Below, in pieces: positions 44,144-54,127 of a stretch of 64,000 nt of DNA (positions within the stretch are counted from its first letter, which is position 1; each line of letters opens with the position of its first letter). The notes under the pieces were generated by a model that saw only the letters and a list, made by a program, of their open reading frames with translations, was not told where the DNA came from and searched no databases. Origin of the DNA: Bacteroidales bacterium (GTDB lineage Bacteria; Bacteroidota; Bacteroidia; Bacteroidales; UBA10428); assembly GCA_016933335.1 (NCBI GenBank), contig JAFGBD010000012.1:23260-87259 (forward strand), read 5' to 3'. A program made the translations under genes and the position numbers.

Positions 44144-44477
44144 CAAGCTGCTTATAAGCAAGCTTATAGTCATTGGTTTTTTATTACCCCATCATTGGTA
44201 CTCCTCATACCAAATAATTTGAAATACATTAACATCAGTGAATCCCCCGGCTGAAGAATAAATACTTAACAATTATAAGCAATCATGTTTCTATTAAATA
44301 CCATCGCTTATAAAATACTTAAAATATCGATCATTTAGTTACTATTTATAACTTTATTGACGTTTTTAATTATATATTTATATTTTAATTATATATTATT
44401 ATTACATTTTTATTTATTTTACATATAATTTCTTTCATATTATAAATAAACATTGTCAATTACATCAGTTTATTCAT
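44144..44477. other. AT-rich leader before asnB
   Basis: 334 bp, the last 150 bp almost pure A/T with repeated TTATATATTT runs. No reading frame, RNA or clear promoter of the TAnnTTTG type is visible. The AT run resembles the one between the Lrp/AsnC gene and asnA and could be a target for the same regulator. Confidence 0.4.
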
Positions 44478-46064
44478 ATGTGCGGCTTCACTGTTTATAC
44501 AGGCAGCGATAAGATGCTCAAATTAAGCGTTGCCCGTGAGTTCAAAAAAGTAAGGTACAGAGGCCCTGATAATTCTCATACCGAGGATAATGGCGAGAAT
44601 GGCTGGATGGGCTTTCACAGGCTTAAAATCATAGATACATCAAATAACGGAAACCAGCCGCTCGTGCATAAGCATATTCATCTTGTGTGTAATGGCGAAA
44701 TATACAATTACAAATCATTAAGGAAAATATATCAAAGCAGTTTTGATTTCAAGTCTGAAAGTGACTGTGAGGTGATCATACCCCTGTTGCTTGACAAAGG
44801 GTTGATAGAATGTGCACGGGAGCTTGATGCAGAATTCGTGTTTGTAATATATGATGCTGCCAAAATGAAATATTACGCGGCCCGCGATCCGGTTGGTATC
44901 CGCCCTATGTTTTATGGTTACTCGAAATATGGTGAAATACTTTTTGCCAGCGAAATGAAAGCCCTTCATCATATTTGCAATGAAATAAAACCCTTTCCAC
45001 CCGGACACGTTTATGACGGAGAAAAGTTTATTTGCTACAGGGATATAGGTTATGTGGAAAAGTTCAATAATCACGAAATTGATGAAGTCTGTATCAATAT
45101 CAACAGGTTACTGACAAGGGGAGTGGAGAAACGACTGCATGCCGATGTCCCTTTGGGTTTTCTTTGCAGCGGGGGACTGGACTCCAGTCTTGTCTGTTCA
45201 ATAGCAGCCAGAATACTGGAAAAACCCGTTAAAACTTTTGCAGTGGGTATCGACAAAGATCCCATCGATACAAAATATGCAAGAATAGTAGCTGATTATC
45301 TTGGTGCAGATCATACTGAGGTTTTATTTCCGAAGCAGGACATATTCGATACACTCAGTACACTTATATACAACCTCGAAACCTGGGATATCACTACTAT
45401 AAGGGCTTCAATGGGCATGTATATTGTTTCGAAATACATCTCCGAAAACACGGATATAAAGGTATTGATGACCGGTGAGATCAGCGATGAGATCTTCGGA
45501 TACAAATACACCGATTTTGCCCCATCACCGCAGGAATTTCAGAAAGAAGCCGTAAAAAGAATCCGTGAGATCTATATGTATGATGTATTAAGGGCTGACA
45601 GAAGCATATCTTCCAACGGACTTGAGGCAAGGGTGCCGTTTGGTGATCTTGATTTTGTGGAATATGTGATGAGCATCCGACCTGAGCTTAAAATGAACTT
45701 CACAGGTATTGGCAAATACCTGTTAAGAAAAAGCTTTGAAAAGGACTATTTGCCACATCACATTCTCTATCGCGAGAAAGCAGCATTTTCAGATGCCGTG
45801 GGACACAGTGTTGTTGACAACCTGAAAGCCTATGCCGAAGAGCTGTATTCGGATGAAGACCTCCTGATTGCACAGTTCAGGTATAAGCATGCTCCGCCCA
45901 TATCAAAGGAATCATTGATGTATCGCGATATTTTTGAACAGCATTTCACCGGAAGGGCAGCGATAATAAAAGATTTCTGGATGCCAAACAAAGATTGGCA
46001 AAACTGCAATGTGGAGGATCCGAGTGCACGTGTCCTGCCAAATTATGGCAAGAGTGGTGAATGA
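44478..46064 (+). CDS. asnB: Asparagine synthase (glutamine-hydrolysing)
   Basis: 528 residues. MCGF at the start provides the catalytic Cys of the class II glutamine amidotransferase domain, followed by RGPDNSH, NGEIYNY and SDCEVI. The synthetase domain has the PP-loop LCSGGLDSSLVCSIAARI near residue 232 and LMTGEISDEIFGY near 333. It makes asparagine from aspartate, glutamine and ATP. The protein is slightly shorter than E. coli AsnB. With asnA also present in this window, the organism can use both nitrogen donors. Confidence 0.95.
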   Translation: MCGFTVYTGSDKMLKLSVAREFKKVRYRGPDNSHTEDNGENGWMGFHRLKIIDTSNNGNQPLVHKHIHLVCNGEIYNYKSLRKIYQSSFDFKSESDCEVIIPLLLDKGLIECARELDAEFVFVIYDAAKMKYYAARDPVGIRPMFYGYSKYGEILFASEMKALHHICNEIKPFPPGHVYDGEKFICYRDIGYVEKFNNHEIDEVCININRLLTRGVEKRLHADVPLGFLCSGGLDSSLVCSIAARILEKPVKTFAVGIDKDPIDTKYARIVADYLGADHTEVLFPKQDIFDTLSTLIYNLETWDITTIRASMGMYIVSKYISENTDIKVLMTGEISDEIFGYKYTDFAPSPQEFQKEAVKRIREIYMYDVLRADRSISSNGLEARVPFGDLDFVEYVMSIRPELKMNFTGIGKYLLRKSFEKDYLPHHILYREKAAFSDAVGHSVVDNLKAYAEELYSDEDLLIAQFRYKHAPPISKESLMYRDIFEQHFTGRAAIIKDFWMPNKDWQNCNVEDPSARVLPNYGKSGE

Positions 46065-46079
46065 AGTGATGGAGCCTCT

Positions 46080-47450
46080 TCAGTCCACCACCCTGCTGCT
46101 TCTCCTGCCTTTATAGAAAAAAGTATCCAGAATTTCTCCTTCATGAAGCAGGGTACCGTCTCTTACGATTTTTCCGTTTTGCCTGGTGATTGAATAACCT
46201 CTTTTCAGGATTTCCACGGGACTGAGATACCGGTTCCTGTTTTCCAATACATTAAGCTTGTGTTGCAGCTGTCCGGTTGCTGTTCGGGAAATTCCTAATA
46301 ACAATTGTTTCATGGCATCCGTTTTATGCATATCTCTCTGGAATTTTTTCCAGGCTGAAAACCGGATATCCTTCATTGCATTGCTAACTTTAAGGTATCT
46401 CTCCGAAATCGAATTCCTGCAAAGAAAAGCAAGATTATGTCTTTCCTGCAACAGACCGGCATTTTGTCTGACAAGCAGTTGCCTGGCATTCACTGAACAT
46501 CGGAAACCCATTTCTGAAATATGATCACTTTCTTCTTTAATTTTTTGACGGGTCAGCTGTAAAATTCTATTAACCAGTTCATTGATATTTTCATTTTCAT
46601 CTGCAAAACATGATATGATGTATTCGGCAACAGCCGTTGGTGTTTTAAGTTGTCTGTAGGCAATCATATCGACAATGGTCTCATCCTTTTCATGACCAAT
46701 ACCTGTCAGCACCGGCAGCGGAAATTGAGCCACATGAAGGGCGATCCGGTAATTGTCAAAACATGATAAATCGGCCTGCGAACCACCACCCCTGATGATT
46801 ACAACCACATCAAAAAGATCACCATACCTGTTTATGCTTTCAAGTGCATGAATGATTGAGCTTTCAGTATCCTCACCCTGCATATAGGCAGGAAAAAGCT
46901 TCAGATGGAACCGGAAATCATATTCATTGTTCAGCAACTGATCTTTAAAATCACCGAATCCTGCAGCTGTCTCGGATGATATGACTGCAATCTTTTTCGG
47001 AAGTTTTGGAAAATCAAGCTGCCTGTTCATATCAATGACACCCTCTTCTGTCAACCGGTTTATGATTTCCTGTTTCTTCCTGGCAATTTCACCAATGGTA
47101 TAAGAAGGTTCAATATCAGTGATATTCAGACTCAGGCCGTATATCTCATGAAAATCAATGGTGACTTTTACCAGTACCTTCATTCCGGGTGACAACCGGA
47201 TGCCTGTGGTGGATTCAAAGTAGGCCCGAATCATCCGGTAAGTTGAAGACCAGATGGTTGCCCTTGATCTGGCTTTGAGTGAATCTGTGTCTTCATCTTT
47301 TTCCACGAGCTCAAGATAACAATGTCCGCTGGCATTCATCTTCAGCTCGCTGATTTCAGCAAATACCCAGTAAACAGGCTCTGCAGCATTTCTGATAATA
47401 CCCTTGATTTGCTGATTCAGCTCATAAAGACTTAATGGTTCTGATTGCAT
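46080..47450 (-). CDS. xseA: Exodeoxyribonuclease VII large subunit
   Basis: 456 residues. N-terminal OB-fold domain (PVYWVFAEISELKMNASGHCYLELVEK), then the catalytic domain with FPKLPKKIAVISSETAAGFGDFKDQLLNNEYDF, VVVIIRGGGSQADLSCFDNYRIA and TGIGHEKDETIVDMIAYRQLKTPTAVAEYII, and a long helical region. It degrades single-stranded DNA in complex with the small subunit XseB, whose gene is not adjacent here. The T9SS peptidase gene lies 12 bp upstream on the same strand. Confidence 0.95.
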   Translation of the reverse strand: MQSEPLSLYELNQQIKGIIRNAAEPVYWVFAEISELKMNASGHCYLELVEKDEDTDSLKARSRATIWSSTYRMIRAYFESTTGIRLSPGMKVLVKVTIDFHEIYGLSLNITDIEPSYTIGEIARKKQEIINRLTEEGVIDMNRQLDFPKLPKKIAVISSETAAGFGDFKDQLLNNEYDFRFHLKLFPAYMQGEDTESSIIHALESINRYGDLFDVVVIIRGGGSQADLSCFDNYRIALHVAQFPLPVLTGIGHEKDETIVDMIAYRQLKTPTAVAEYIISCFADENENINELVNRILQLTRQKIKEESDHISEMGFRCSVNARQLLVRQNAGLLQERHNLAFLCRNSISERYLKVSNAMKDIRFSAWKKFQRDMHKTDAMKQLLLGISRTATGQLQHKLNVLENRNRYLSPVEILKRGYSITRQNGKIVRDGTLLHEGEILDTFFYKGRRSSRVVD

Positions 47451-47462
47451 ATACCTGTGACA

Positions 47463-49097
47463 TTATTGTTTAATGATTCTCTGGTACAAATGCCTGTTAC
47501 CGTATTGAATCTTTATAATATAGATCCCGCCGGAAATTCCGGCAAATGATTCAACCAGAATCATGTTATAGCCCTCATTAATGTTTAATTTAAATTCAGT
47601 TATCAGATCTCCTGTGGTATTATACAGCGAGATAACAGCTTCTCCTTCATTTTCCGATTCAAAGCTCAGATACGTTTCATAGCGGAACGGATTGGGAAAA
47701 ATGTGAATGAAATCTGTCGTGTCTTTTACCGATCTGTAATTTGCCTTAAGCAAAAGATTTGCCTGGTAAAAATCGGGAATTCCATAGCCATAAACGTTAT
47801 CAGGATTTTCAAAGCGGTCGCTGCTTTGCTTTATGGCTTCATACACTTGCATATTTGTTGCCTGCCTGTTGGCCTGCCACAAACAGGCTGACAATCCGGC
47901 TATCACAGGAGATGAAAGTGATGTACCGTTACCCTGGGCTAGCACACCATTTGAAAGATACATGTAGGTTCCCCAGCCCACAGCACAAATATCGGGTTTG
48001 ATACGCCCGTCTGAACTCGGACCGGCCGAGCTGAAAGGGGCGATGATACCTGAAAACTCCACTGCACCCACTGCCAGCACACTGTCAGCATCAGCCGGGG
48101 CTCCTATATACTTCCATTCTTTATTGCCCTCGTTTCCTGCACTGTTAACCAGCAGCATTCCTTTGGATGCTGCAATGTCAGCAGCAACGGATATTCTGGT
48201 TGTATTGCCGTCCATATCCTGATAAGTATGATTCTGAGCCTCATCATCAAAGGTAGTATAGCCCAGGGATGTGTTGATAATATCTGCACCTGCACTGTCT
48301 GCAAATTCTGCTGCGGATACCCAGTTATCTTCTTCAACCAGGTACTCTGTCGGTTTATCTTCTGAGCGCAATAACCAGAACGAAGCATCAGGGGCTGCTC
48401 CAACCAACAATCCCGGAACATAACTTCCCAATACCGACAATACATAGGTGCCGTGTCCATGCGCCTTAAAAATATCTGATCCGGGTTCGACAAAATCCCT
48501 GAATCCCAGTATCTGGTTATTATCCCAGAGACGATAAAATGCCGGCAGTAAATCTGCACCATTGAAGCCGGCATCAAGAATGGCTATATGAATGCCTTTA
48601 CCCGTATAACCCATATTATGTAACTGATCTCCATGATGGATGCCAATCTGTCTTCCTCCGTAACCATAGTTAAGAATTTCAGAAAAACCGGAATGCTGAA
48701 TTCCCGGACTTGTGGATTTCTTCTGTATTGCAGCTGGTTTGACATGTTGTACCTGATTTACAAATTCAAGCTGAAGTAACATGTTCACCTGTTGACTGTC
48801 AATATTACCGGTAGTAACTGAATTGAACCATCTTGAAGTGTTGACAACAGGTATGCCGAGATGAACAAGACTGTCAATATAGTATTTTGATACCGGCAGA
48901 TCATTGAATCTCAGCGGGATGTTATGGTTCTTCCGGCGCTGAAGGGCACGGGCTGAGAGAAATGCTTCAGGATGTTCAAGTTGATATGCATTGTGATTTT
49001 TGTCAGTAAAACAGACATGGTACCTGCCGGCCGGATATTGTGCATTCAGATTAACCATGCATGTCACAGGCAACAGCAATATGACAATCCATTTCAT
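47463..49097 (-). CDS. Secreted subtilisin-like (S8) peptidase with T9SS sorting domain
   Basis: 544 residues. Signal peptide (IVILLLPVTCMVNLNA), an inhibitor-like prodomain region (RYHVCFTDKNHNAYQLEHPEAFLSARALQRR), then the catalytic triad: Asp in HIAILDAGFNGAD, His in KAHGHGTYVLSVLG and Ser in GNGTSLSSPVIAGLSA. The end is a type IX secretion sorting domain: IFPNPFRYETYLSFES, NTTGDLITEF, GGIYIIKIQYGNRHLYQRIIKQ. It should be exported by T9SS to the surface. The pairing with xseA downstream is common in Bacteroidetes. Confidence 0.94.
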   Translation of the reverse strand: MKWIVILLLPVTCMVNLNAQYPAGRYHVCFTDKNHNAYQLEHPEAFLSARALQRRKNHNIPLRFNDLPVSKYYIDSLVHLGIPVVNTSRWFNSVTTGNIDSQQVNMLLQLEFVNQVQHVKPAAIQKKSTSPGIQHSGFSEILNYGYGGRQIGIHHGDQLHNMGYTGKGIHIAILDAGFNGADLLPAFYRLWDNNQILGFRDFVEPGSDIFKAHGHGTYVLSVLGSYVPGLLVGAAPDASFWLLRSEDKPTEYLVEEDNWVSAAEFADSAGADIINTSLGYTTFDDEAQNHTYQDMDGNTTRISVAADIAASKGMLLVNSAGNEGNKEWKYIGAPADADSVLAVGAVEFSGIIAPFSSAGPSSDGRIKPDICAVGWGTYMYLSNGVLAQGNGTSLSSPVIAGLSACLWQANRQATNMQVYEAIKQSSDRFENPDNVYGYGIPDFYQANLLLKANYRSVKDTTDFIHIFPNPFRYETYLSFESENEGEAVISLYNTTGDLITEFKLNINEGYNMILVESFAGISGGIYIIKIQYGNRHLYQRIIKQ

Positions 49098-49103
49098 CTC
49101 GGA

Positions 49104-49925
49104 CTAGTATTCATTTCCACTGTATTTGTTGCGCGGGAAAAAATCCGAAGGCACCGGCTCCCTGAATTTACCGATGTTCATTTCAATCATCCTGAAAAAT
49201 TCCTGTTGCTGCCTGGTCAGCTCATTCTCATTCATTGGCTGACCACTGGAATAAGCGATTTCCTGGCTCACATCGCCATCTTCACTGTAATAGATCCAGG
49301 TACCTTCCTGTTTATTATCTTTATAATGACCTGCAACCATGGGATGCTTATTTAAATAATAAGCTGTAAAACTGCCTGAAAGCTTACCTTGTATATAAGC
49401 GGCTCTTAACCTTACGGAACCATCTTCATAATATTGTTCCCATATGCCGTCTTTCAGGTTGTTCTTCCATTGTGTTTTTTCAAAACAGCCTCCTTCGGGA
49501 TAATACTCATAAGAAAATCCGTGCTTTATGCCTTTTTTATATGTTTCCCGCGACTTGAGCTTATGGTCGTAATAGCTGTAATAACTCCAGACACTGTCTT
49601 TTTCTGAATTCAAATAGTATCCTTCAGATGCCAGTGCGCCATCTTCATAATATATACTTGCTTTTGCATAACCGGTGTTCTCATCAAAAATTAAGATTGC
49701 TTTCAGGTTACCGCTTTCAAAATACCTTTTCATTTCACCTGTTGGTTTGTCATCTTTGAAACAACCTTCATACATCAGGTTACCGTTAGGATAAAATTTT
49801 TTCCAGTATCCCTGTTTCAAACCTTTGGAGCCGGTCTGGTTAAATATGGTATCCTGCCTTGTCTGGCCGGCAAATGAACCATATGAAAATAAAACCGTGA
49901 AAAGAATCAGAAGATGATATTTCAT
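49104..49925 (-). CDS. Secreted MORN-repeat protein
   Basis: 273 residues. Signal peptide (YHLLILFTVLFSYGSFAG) and at least six MORN-like units with the pattern GxxxGxxxxYYxxGxL (KQGYWKKFYPNGNLMYEGCFKDDKPTGEMKRYFESGNLKA, GIWEQYYEDGSVRLRAAYIQGKLSGSFTAYY, EGTWIYYSEDGDVSQEIAY). Same type as the shorter protein at 24441. It starts 188 bp before a repeat element and ends 6 bp before the S8 peptidase gene, so it heads the peptidase-xseA transcript. Confidence 0.88.
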   Translation of the reverse strand: MKYHLLILFTVLFSYGSFAGQTRQDTIFNQTGSKGLKQGYWKKFYPNGNLMYEGCFKDDKPTGEMKRYFESGNLKAILIFDENTGYAKASIYYEDGALASEGYYLNSEKDSVWSYYSYYDHKLKSRETYKKGIKHGFSYEYYPEGGCFEKTQWKNNLKDGIWEQYYEDGSVRLRAAYIQGKLSGSFTAYYLNKHPMVAGHYKDNKQEGTWIYYSEDGDVSQEIAYSSGQPMNENELTRQQQEFFRMIEMNIGKFREPVPSDFFPRNKYSGNEY

Positions 49926-49984
49926 TCATTTAAGATTTGCTGTCAGATGAGCAAGTTAATTAAATTTAAATATGATTTCAAACA

Positions 49985-50295
49985 AAAAAAGAAGCTCTGT
50001 CAAAAATTAAAAGCAGCCTCTTTTTTGTTGGTTTTATGCATCACTCCCCAGGGAGCGCATTTTCAAATATTGATTCTCCCCGAAGCAAGCTTCGGGGTAC
50101 CGGAGTGAAACGCAGCAAAGCTACGGGGAATGCGCTCGCCGGGATTGATTCTCCCCGAAGTAAGCTTCGGGGAACCGGAGCGAAACGCAGCAAAGCTACA
50201 GGGAACCGGAGCGAAGCGGATCCCACCGAAAGTGATACGCTCGCCGGGATTCAATTCTCCGGAGGAGAAACTGACTTTTGGTACATCCTCTCTAT
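49985..50295 (+). repeat. Dispersed intergenic repeat, copy C, with nested hairpin elements
   Basis: Left end AAGAAGCTCTGTC with AAAAGCAGCCTCTTTTTTG and TTGGTTTTATGC, right end GGAGGAGAAACTGACTTTTGG with TACATCCTCTC, matching copies A and B. Between them, 50072-50252 holds a GC-rich insert with two perfect hairpins: CCCCGAAG/CTTCGGGG at 50078-50097 and again at 50153-50172, each followed by ACCGGAGYGAAACGCAGC, and GCTCGCCGGGATT three times in all counting related ends. The insert matches the free-standing element at 3640-3803. This fills the 388-bp gap; no gene is supported. Confidence 0.75.
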
Positions 50296-50313
50296 CCTAT
50301 TCTGAATATTTGG

Positions 50314-52236
50314 TTATTTCACCTCTTCAAAATCCACATCCGTTACTTCGTCATCACCTCCTTTGGATTTGGATTCTTTACTTCCTGAATCAGCCTGCTG
50401 TCCCCCTCCTGCATCAGCACCGGCTCCGGCAGCCTGGCTTGCCCTGTACAGCTCTTCTGAAGCTTTCTGCCATACGGCATTAAGCTGCGAGGTCGCCTGG
50501 TCAATGGCATCAATATCCTGGCTTTTATATGCTGCTTTGAGTTCCTCAAGCGCTTTCTCAATGGGCTCTTTTTTATCTGCAGGAAGCTTGTCTCCAAACT
50601 CCTTTAACTGTTTTTCGGTCTGGAAAATCAAACTGTCTGCCGCGTTCAGCTTATCAACACGTTCTCTTTTGGCTTTGTCCTCTGCTTCGTGTGCTTTGGC
50701 TTCTTCTTTCATCTTTTCGATCTCAGCATCAGATAATCCTGTTGATGCCTCGATACGGATACTCTGCTGTTTCCCTGTTCCCTTATCCTTGGCTGAAACA
50801 TGCAGGATTCCGTTCGCATCAATATCAAATGTGACCTCGATTTGCGGAATCCCCCTTGGTGCAGGCGGAATACCGTCAAGATGAAATCTTCCGATTGTTT
50901 TATTGTCATTTGCCATTGGTCTTTCACCCTGCAAGACATGAATTTCAACAGACGGCTGGTTATCGGCAGCAGTTGTGAATACTTCAGTCTTTTTGGTCGG
51001 AATGGTTGTATTGGCTTCAATTAACCTGGTCATTACACTCCCCATGGTCTCAATACCAAGAGACAACGGTGTCACATCCAGCAACAGTACATCTTTAACT
51101 TCACCGGTTAATACACCACCCTGAATGGCAGCTCCTATGGCAACCACTTCATCCGGATTAACACCTTTTGAAGGTTTTTTGCCGAAAAATTTCTCAACAA
51201 TATCCTGAATGGCAGGAATCCTTGTAGAACCACCAACAAGTATTACCTCATCTATATCAGATGAAGATAGTCCGGCATCTTTCAATGCTTTGCGGCACGG
51301 TTCGATGGTAGACTGCATCAGCTTGTCGGTAAGACTTTCAAATTTGGCTCTTGTTAAATTCTTGACAAGATGCTTGGGCACACCATCAACAGGCATGATG
51401 TATGGCAGATTTATTTCGGTGGTCGTTGAGCTTGACAATTCAATTTTTGCTTTTTCTGCCGCTTCTTTCAGCCGCTGCAATGCCATGGGATCTTTCCTGA
51501 GATCAATACCCTCATCCTTCAGAAATTCTTCGGCCAGCCAGTCTATAATGAGATGATCAAAATCGTCACCACCAAGATGTGTGTCACCATTGGTCGATTT
51601 CACCTCAAATACCCCGTCTCCAAGCTCCAGGATAGAAATATCAAATGTGCCTCCGCCAAGATCAAATACGGCAATCTTCATGTCTTTGTTCTTCTTGTCA
51701 AGTCCGTATGCCAGAGACGCTGCCGTTGGCTCATTGATGATTCTCTTCACTGTAAGTCCTGCAATTTCACCTGCCTCCTTGGTAGCCTGTCTCTGTGAAT
51801 CACTGAAATAAGCAGGAACGGTTATCACAGCTTCGGTAATTTCCTGCCCCAGGTAATCCTCAGCCGTCTTTTTCATCTTCTGAAGGATCATTGCAGAAAT
51901 TTCCTGGGGTGTATATTTTCTGTCGTCAATCTGCACCCTTGTGGTATTGTTATCACCCTTGACAATCTTATAAGGCACGCGCTTGGCTTCTTTCTGTACC
52001 TTATCAAAGGTTTCTCCCATCAGGCGTTTTACAGAAAAAACGGTCTTCTGCGGATTGGTTATGGCCTGACGTTTGGCCGGATCCCCAACCTTTCGTTCAC
52101 CGTTTTCAATGAATGCGACCACCGATGGAGTGGTTCTCTTGCCTTCGCTGTTAGGTATTACAACCGGTTCATTTCCTTCCATAACTGATACGCAGGAATT
52201 TGTAGTACCCAAGTCTATTCCTATTATTTTACCCAT
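50314..52236 (-). CDS. dnaK: Chaperone protein DnaK (Hsp70)
   Basis: 640 residues, full length. ATPase domain with [12 protein letters not shown] at the start, [12 protein letters not shown] near residue 195 and [10 protein letters not shown] near 340; substrate-binding domain with [20 protein letters not shown] and [53 protein letters not shown]; helical lid and a Gly/Gln-rich linker ending in TDVDFEEVK, the DnaK C-terminal motif. No dnaJ or grpE gene is adjacent. It works with DnaJ and GrpE in cytosolic protein folding. Confidence 0.98.
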   Translation of the reverse strand: MGKIIGIDLGTTNSCVSVMEGNEPVVIPNSEGKRTTPSVVAFIENGERKVGDPAKRQAITNPQKTVFSVKRLMGETFDKVQKEAKRVPYKIVKGDNNTTRVQIDDRKYTPQEISAMILQKMKKTAEDYLGQEITEAVITVPAYFSDSQRQATKEAGEIAGLTVKRIINEPTAASLAYGLDKKNKDMKIAVFDLGGGTFDISILELGDGVFEVKSTNGDTHLGGDDFDHLIIDWLAEEFLKDEGIDLRKDPMALQRLKEAAEKAKIELSSSTTTEINLPYIMPVDGVPKHLVKNLTRAKFESLTDKLMQSTIEPCRKALKDAGLSSSDIDEVILVGGSTRIPAIQDIVEKFFGKKPSKGVNPDEVVAIGAAIQGGVLTGEVKDVLLLDVTPLSLGIETMGSVMTRLIEANTTIPTKKTEVFTTAADNQPSVEIHVLQGERPMANDNKTIGRFHLDGIPPAPRGIPQIEVTFDIDANGILHVSAKDKGTGKQQSIRIEASTGLSDAEIEKMKEEAKAHEAEDKAKRERVDKLNAADSLIFQTEKQLKEFGDKLPADKKEPIEKALEELKAAYKSQDIDAIDQATSQLNAVWQKASEELYRASQAAGAGADAGGGQQADSGSKESKSKGGDDEVTDVDFEEVK

Positions 52237-52467
52237 GCTATTGTTTTTTAAAAATGAATTTCTTTTTTTAAGGTCTTATGGTCAATGATTGTGCCAGATC
52301 AAATATCTGTCATATTTTCGTGATTATCCGGGTCTTGTTTTTGTATGATGTCATTATTTATGTGACAAAACGGCAGAAAACAGGCGCTGATAATAAAAAT
52401 AACCCCGATATGACGATTCTTGAATAATATTTATAAACTTTGTAACCAATTAAAAAATTACCTCTTT

Positions 52468-53289
52468 ATGACAGGCGCACTCAGAGAAAAACCAAAAAAA
52501 ATAACCACACATGTTCTGCAGGAGATGAAGCTTCATGGTGAAAAGATAACCATGCTGACAGCTTATGATTTTTCGCTGGCAAGGATCCTGGACAGTTCCG
52601 GAATTGATGTTATTCTTGTTGGAGATTCGGCTTCCAATGTAATGGCAGGATACATGACAACCATTCCCATAACCCTTAACGAAATGATTTATTACGCTTC
52701 GGCAGTGGTTCGCGGAGTTAAAAGAGCACTGGTGGTCGTCGATCTGCCCTTTGGCACATACCAGGGTAACTCAAAGGAAGCACTCAATTCAGCAATCAGG
52801 ATCATGAAGGAAACAGGTGCAGGTGCCGTCAAACTGGAAGGCGGTGAAGAAATACAGGAATCGGTTGAAAGAATACTCTCAGCCGGAATACCGGTTATGG
52901 GACACCTGGGGCTTACACCACAGTCTATTCACAAATTCGGCACCTATGTTGTCAGAGCCACAGATAAGGACGAAGCTGACAAACTGGTTAAAGACGCGCA
53001 TATACTTGAAGATACAGGTTGTTTCAGTATTGTACTGGAAAAAATACCTGCCCTGCTTGGAGAAAAAGTTGCCCGGGAAGTAAAAATTCCCATTATCGGA
53101 ATAGGAGCAGGTAAAGGAGTTGACGGACAGATACTGGTAACACATGACATGCTTGGCGTCACACAGGAATTCTCTCCCCGTTTTCTGAGACGGTATCACA
53201 ATCTTTTTACTGAAATCAGGGGAGCAGTGGAAAACTACATTACTGATGTTAAAAAATGTGATTTCCCGAATGAAAGGGAACAATACTAA
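52468..53289 (+). CDS. panB: 3-methyl-2-oxobutanoate hydroxymethyltransferase PanB
   Basis: 273 residues from the ATG at 52468; the frame extends further upstream but homology starts here. [60 protein letters not shown] with the metal-binding Asp, [22 protein letters not shown] and [22 protein letters not shown] are all conserved. It adds a hydroxymethyl group from methylene-tetrahydrofolate to ketoisovalerate, the first committed step to pantothenate and CoA. The other pan genes are not in the window. Confidence 0.96.
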   Translation: MTGALREKPKKITTHVLQEMKLHGEKITMLTAYDFSLARILDSSGIDVILVGDSASNVMAGYMTTIPITLNEMIYYASAVVRGVKRALVVVDLPFGTYQGNSKEALNSAIRIMKETGAGAVKLEGGEEIQESVERILSAGIPVMGHLGLTPQSIHKFGTYVVRATDKDEADKLVKDAHILEDTGCFSIVLEKIPALLGEKVAREVKIPIIGIGAGKGVDGQILVTHDMLGVTQEFSPRFLRRYHNLFTEIRGAVENYITDVKKCDFPNEREQY

Positions 53290-53348
53290 GCACTGCAAAA
53301 AATCCTTATCAGTTCCTTACACAAACACATAATTGGCTTTATAACCGG

Positions 53349-54041
53349 ATGGATGTATTATTCGAAGACAATCATTTGATAGCAGTTAATAAAAGCAGCA
53401 GCCACCTCGTACAGGGAGACAAAACCGGAGACATTTCACTCGATATCTGCCTGAAGGAATACCTGAAAAAAAAATACGGCAAACCCGGAAAAGTGTTTGT
53501 CGGTGTCACACACCGGATTGACAGACCGGTGAGCGGAGTGGTTTTATTTGCAAAAACTTCAAAAGCACTCAGCCGTATGAACAGGATGTTCAGGGACGAA
53601 CAGGTTAAAAAGATCTATTGGGCTGTTGTGAAAAACAAGCCACCCAAAGAAACTGACAAACTGATCCACTTCCTGGTAAGAAATGAAAAACAGAACAAAT
53701 CGTTTTGTCATCTTTCACCTGTTAAAAATTCCAGAAAGGCAATACTGACTTACCACGTTATCGGAAAATCTGATCATTTCTATCTGCTTGAAATTGATCT
53801 GGAAACGGGCAGGCATCACCAGATAAGGGCACAGCTTGCACATATCGGCTGTCCCGTCAGGGGTGACCTGAAATACAACTATCCACGCTCCAATAAAGGC
53901 AGAGGTATTTCGCTTCATGCCAGGTGTATCGAATTCATGCATCCTGTAAAGAAAGAACCGGTCAGAATTACTGCCCCTGTTCCAACCGATGATCCGCTAT
54001 GGAAATATTTTGACAGGAAACCATCCCCTTTAAATTGTTAA
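53349..54041 (+). CDS. RluA-family RNA pseudouridine synthase
   Basis: 230 residues of the short RluA type without an S4 domain. VLFEDNHLIAVNKSSSHLVQGD at the N-terminus, the catalytic loop GVTHRIDRPVSGVVLFAKT (Asp of HRID), LEIDLETGRHHQIRAQLAHIGCPVRGDLKY and ISLHARCIEFMHP are conserved. Target uridines cannot be told; rRNA or tRNA are both possible. It follows panB by 59 bp. Confidence 0.93.
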   Translation: MDVLFEDNHLIAVNKSSSHLVQGDKTGDISLDICLKEYLKKKYGKPGKVFVGVTHRIDRPVSGVVLFAKTSKALSRMNRMFRDEQVKKIYWAVVKNKPPKETDKLIHFLVRNEKQNKSFCHLSPVKNSRKAILTYHVIGKSDHFYLLEIDLETGRHHQIRAQLAHIGCPVRGDLKYNYPRSNKGRGISLHARCIEFMHPVKKEPVRITAPVPTDDPLWKYFDRKPSPLNC

Positions 54042-54127
54042 TGTCTTTAATATTGTTAATAATACTTACATAATAAACAATAATCCTTCAATTCTCTGAG
54101 TTATTTTTGCAAAAAGATCATTCATAC

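Noticed and set aside
50036..50305. Open frames on both strands within the 50-kb repeat
   Set aside because: They arise from the stop-poor GC-rich repeat; the sequence is intergenic and recurs at 3.6 kb with a broken frame.
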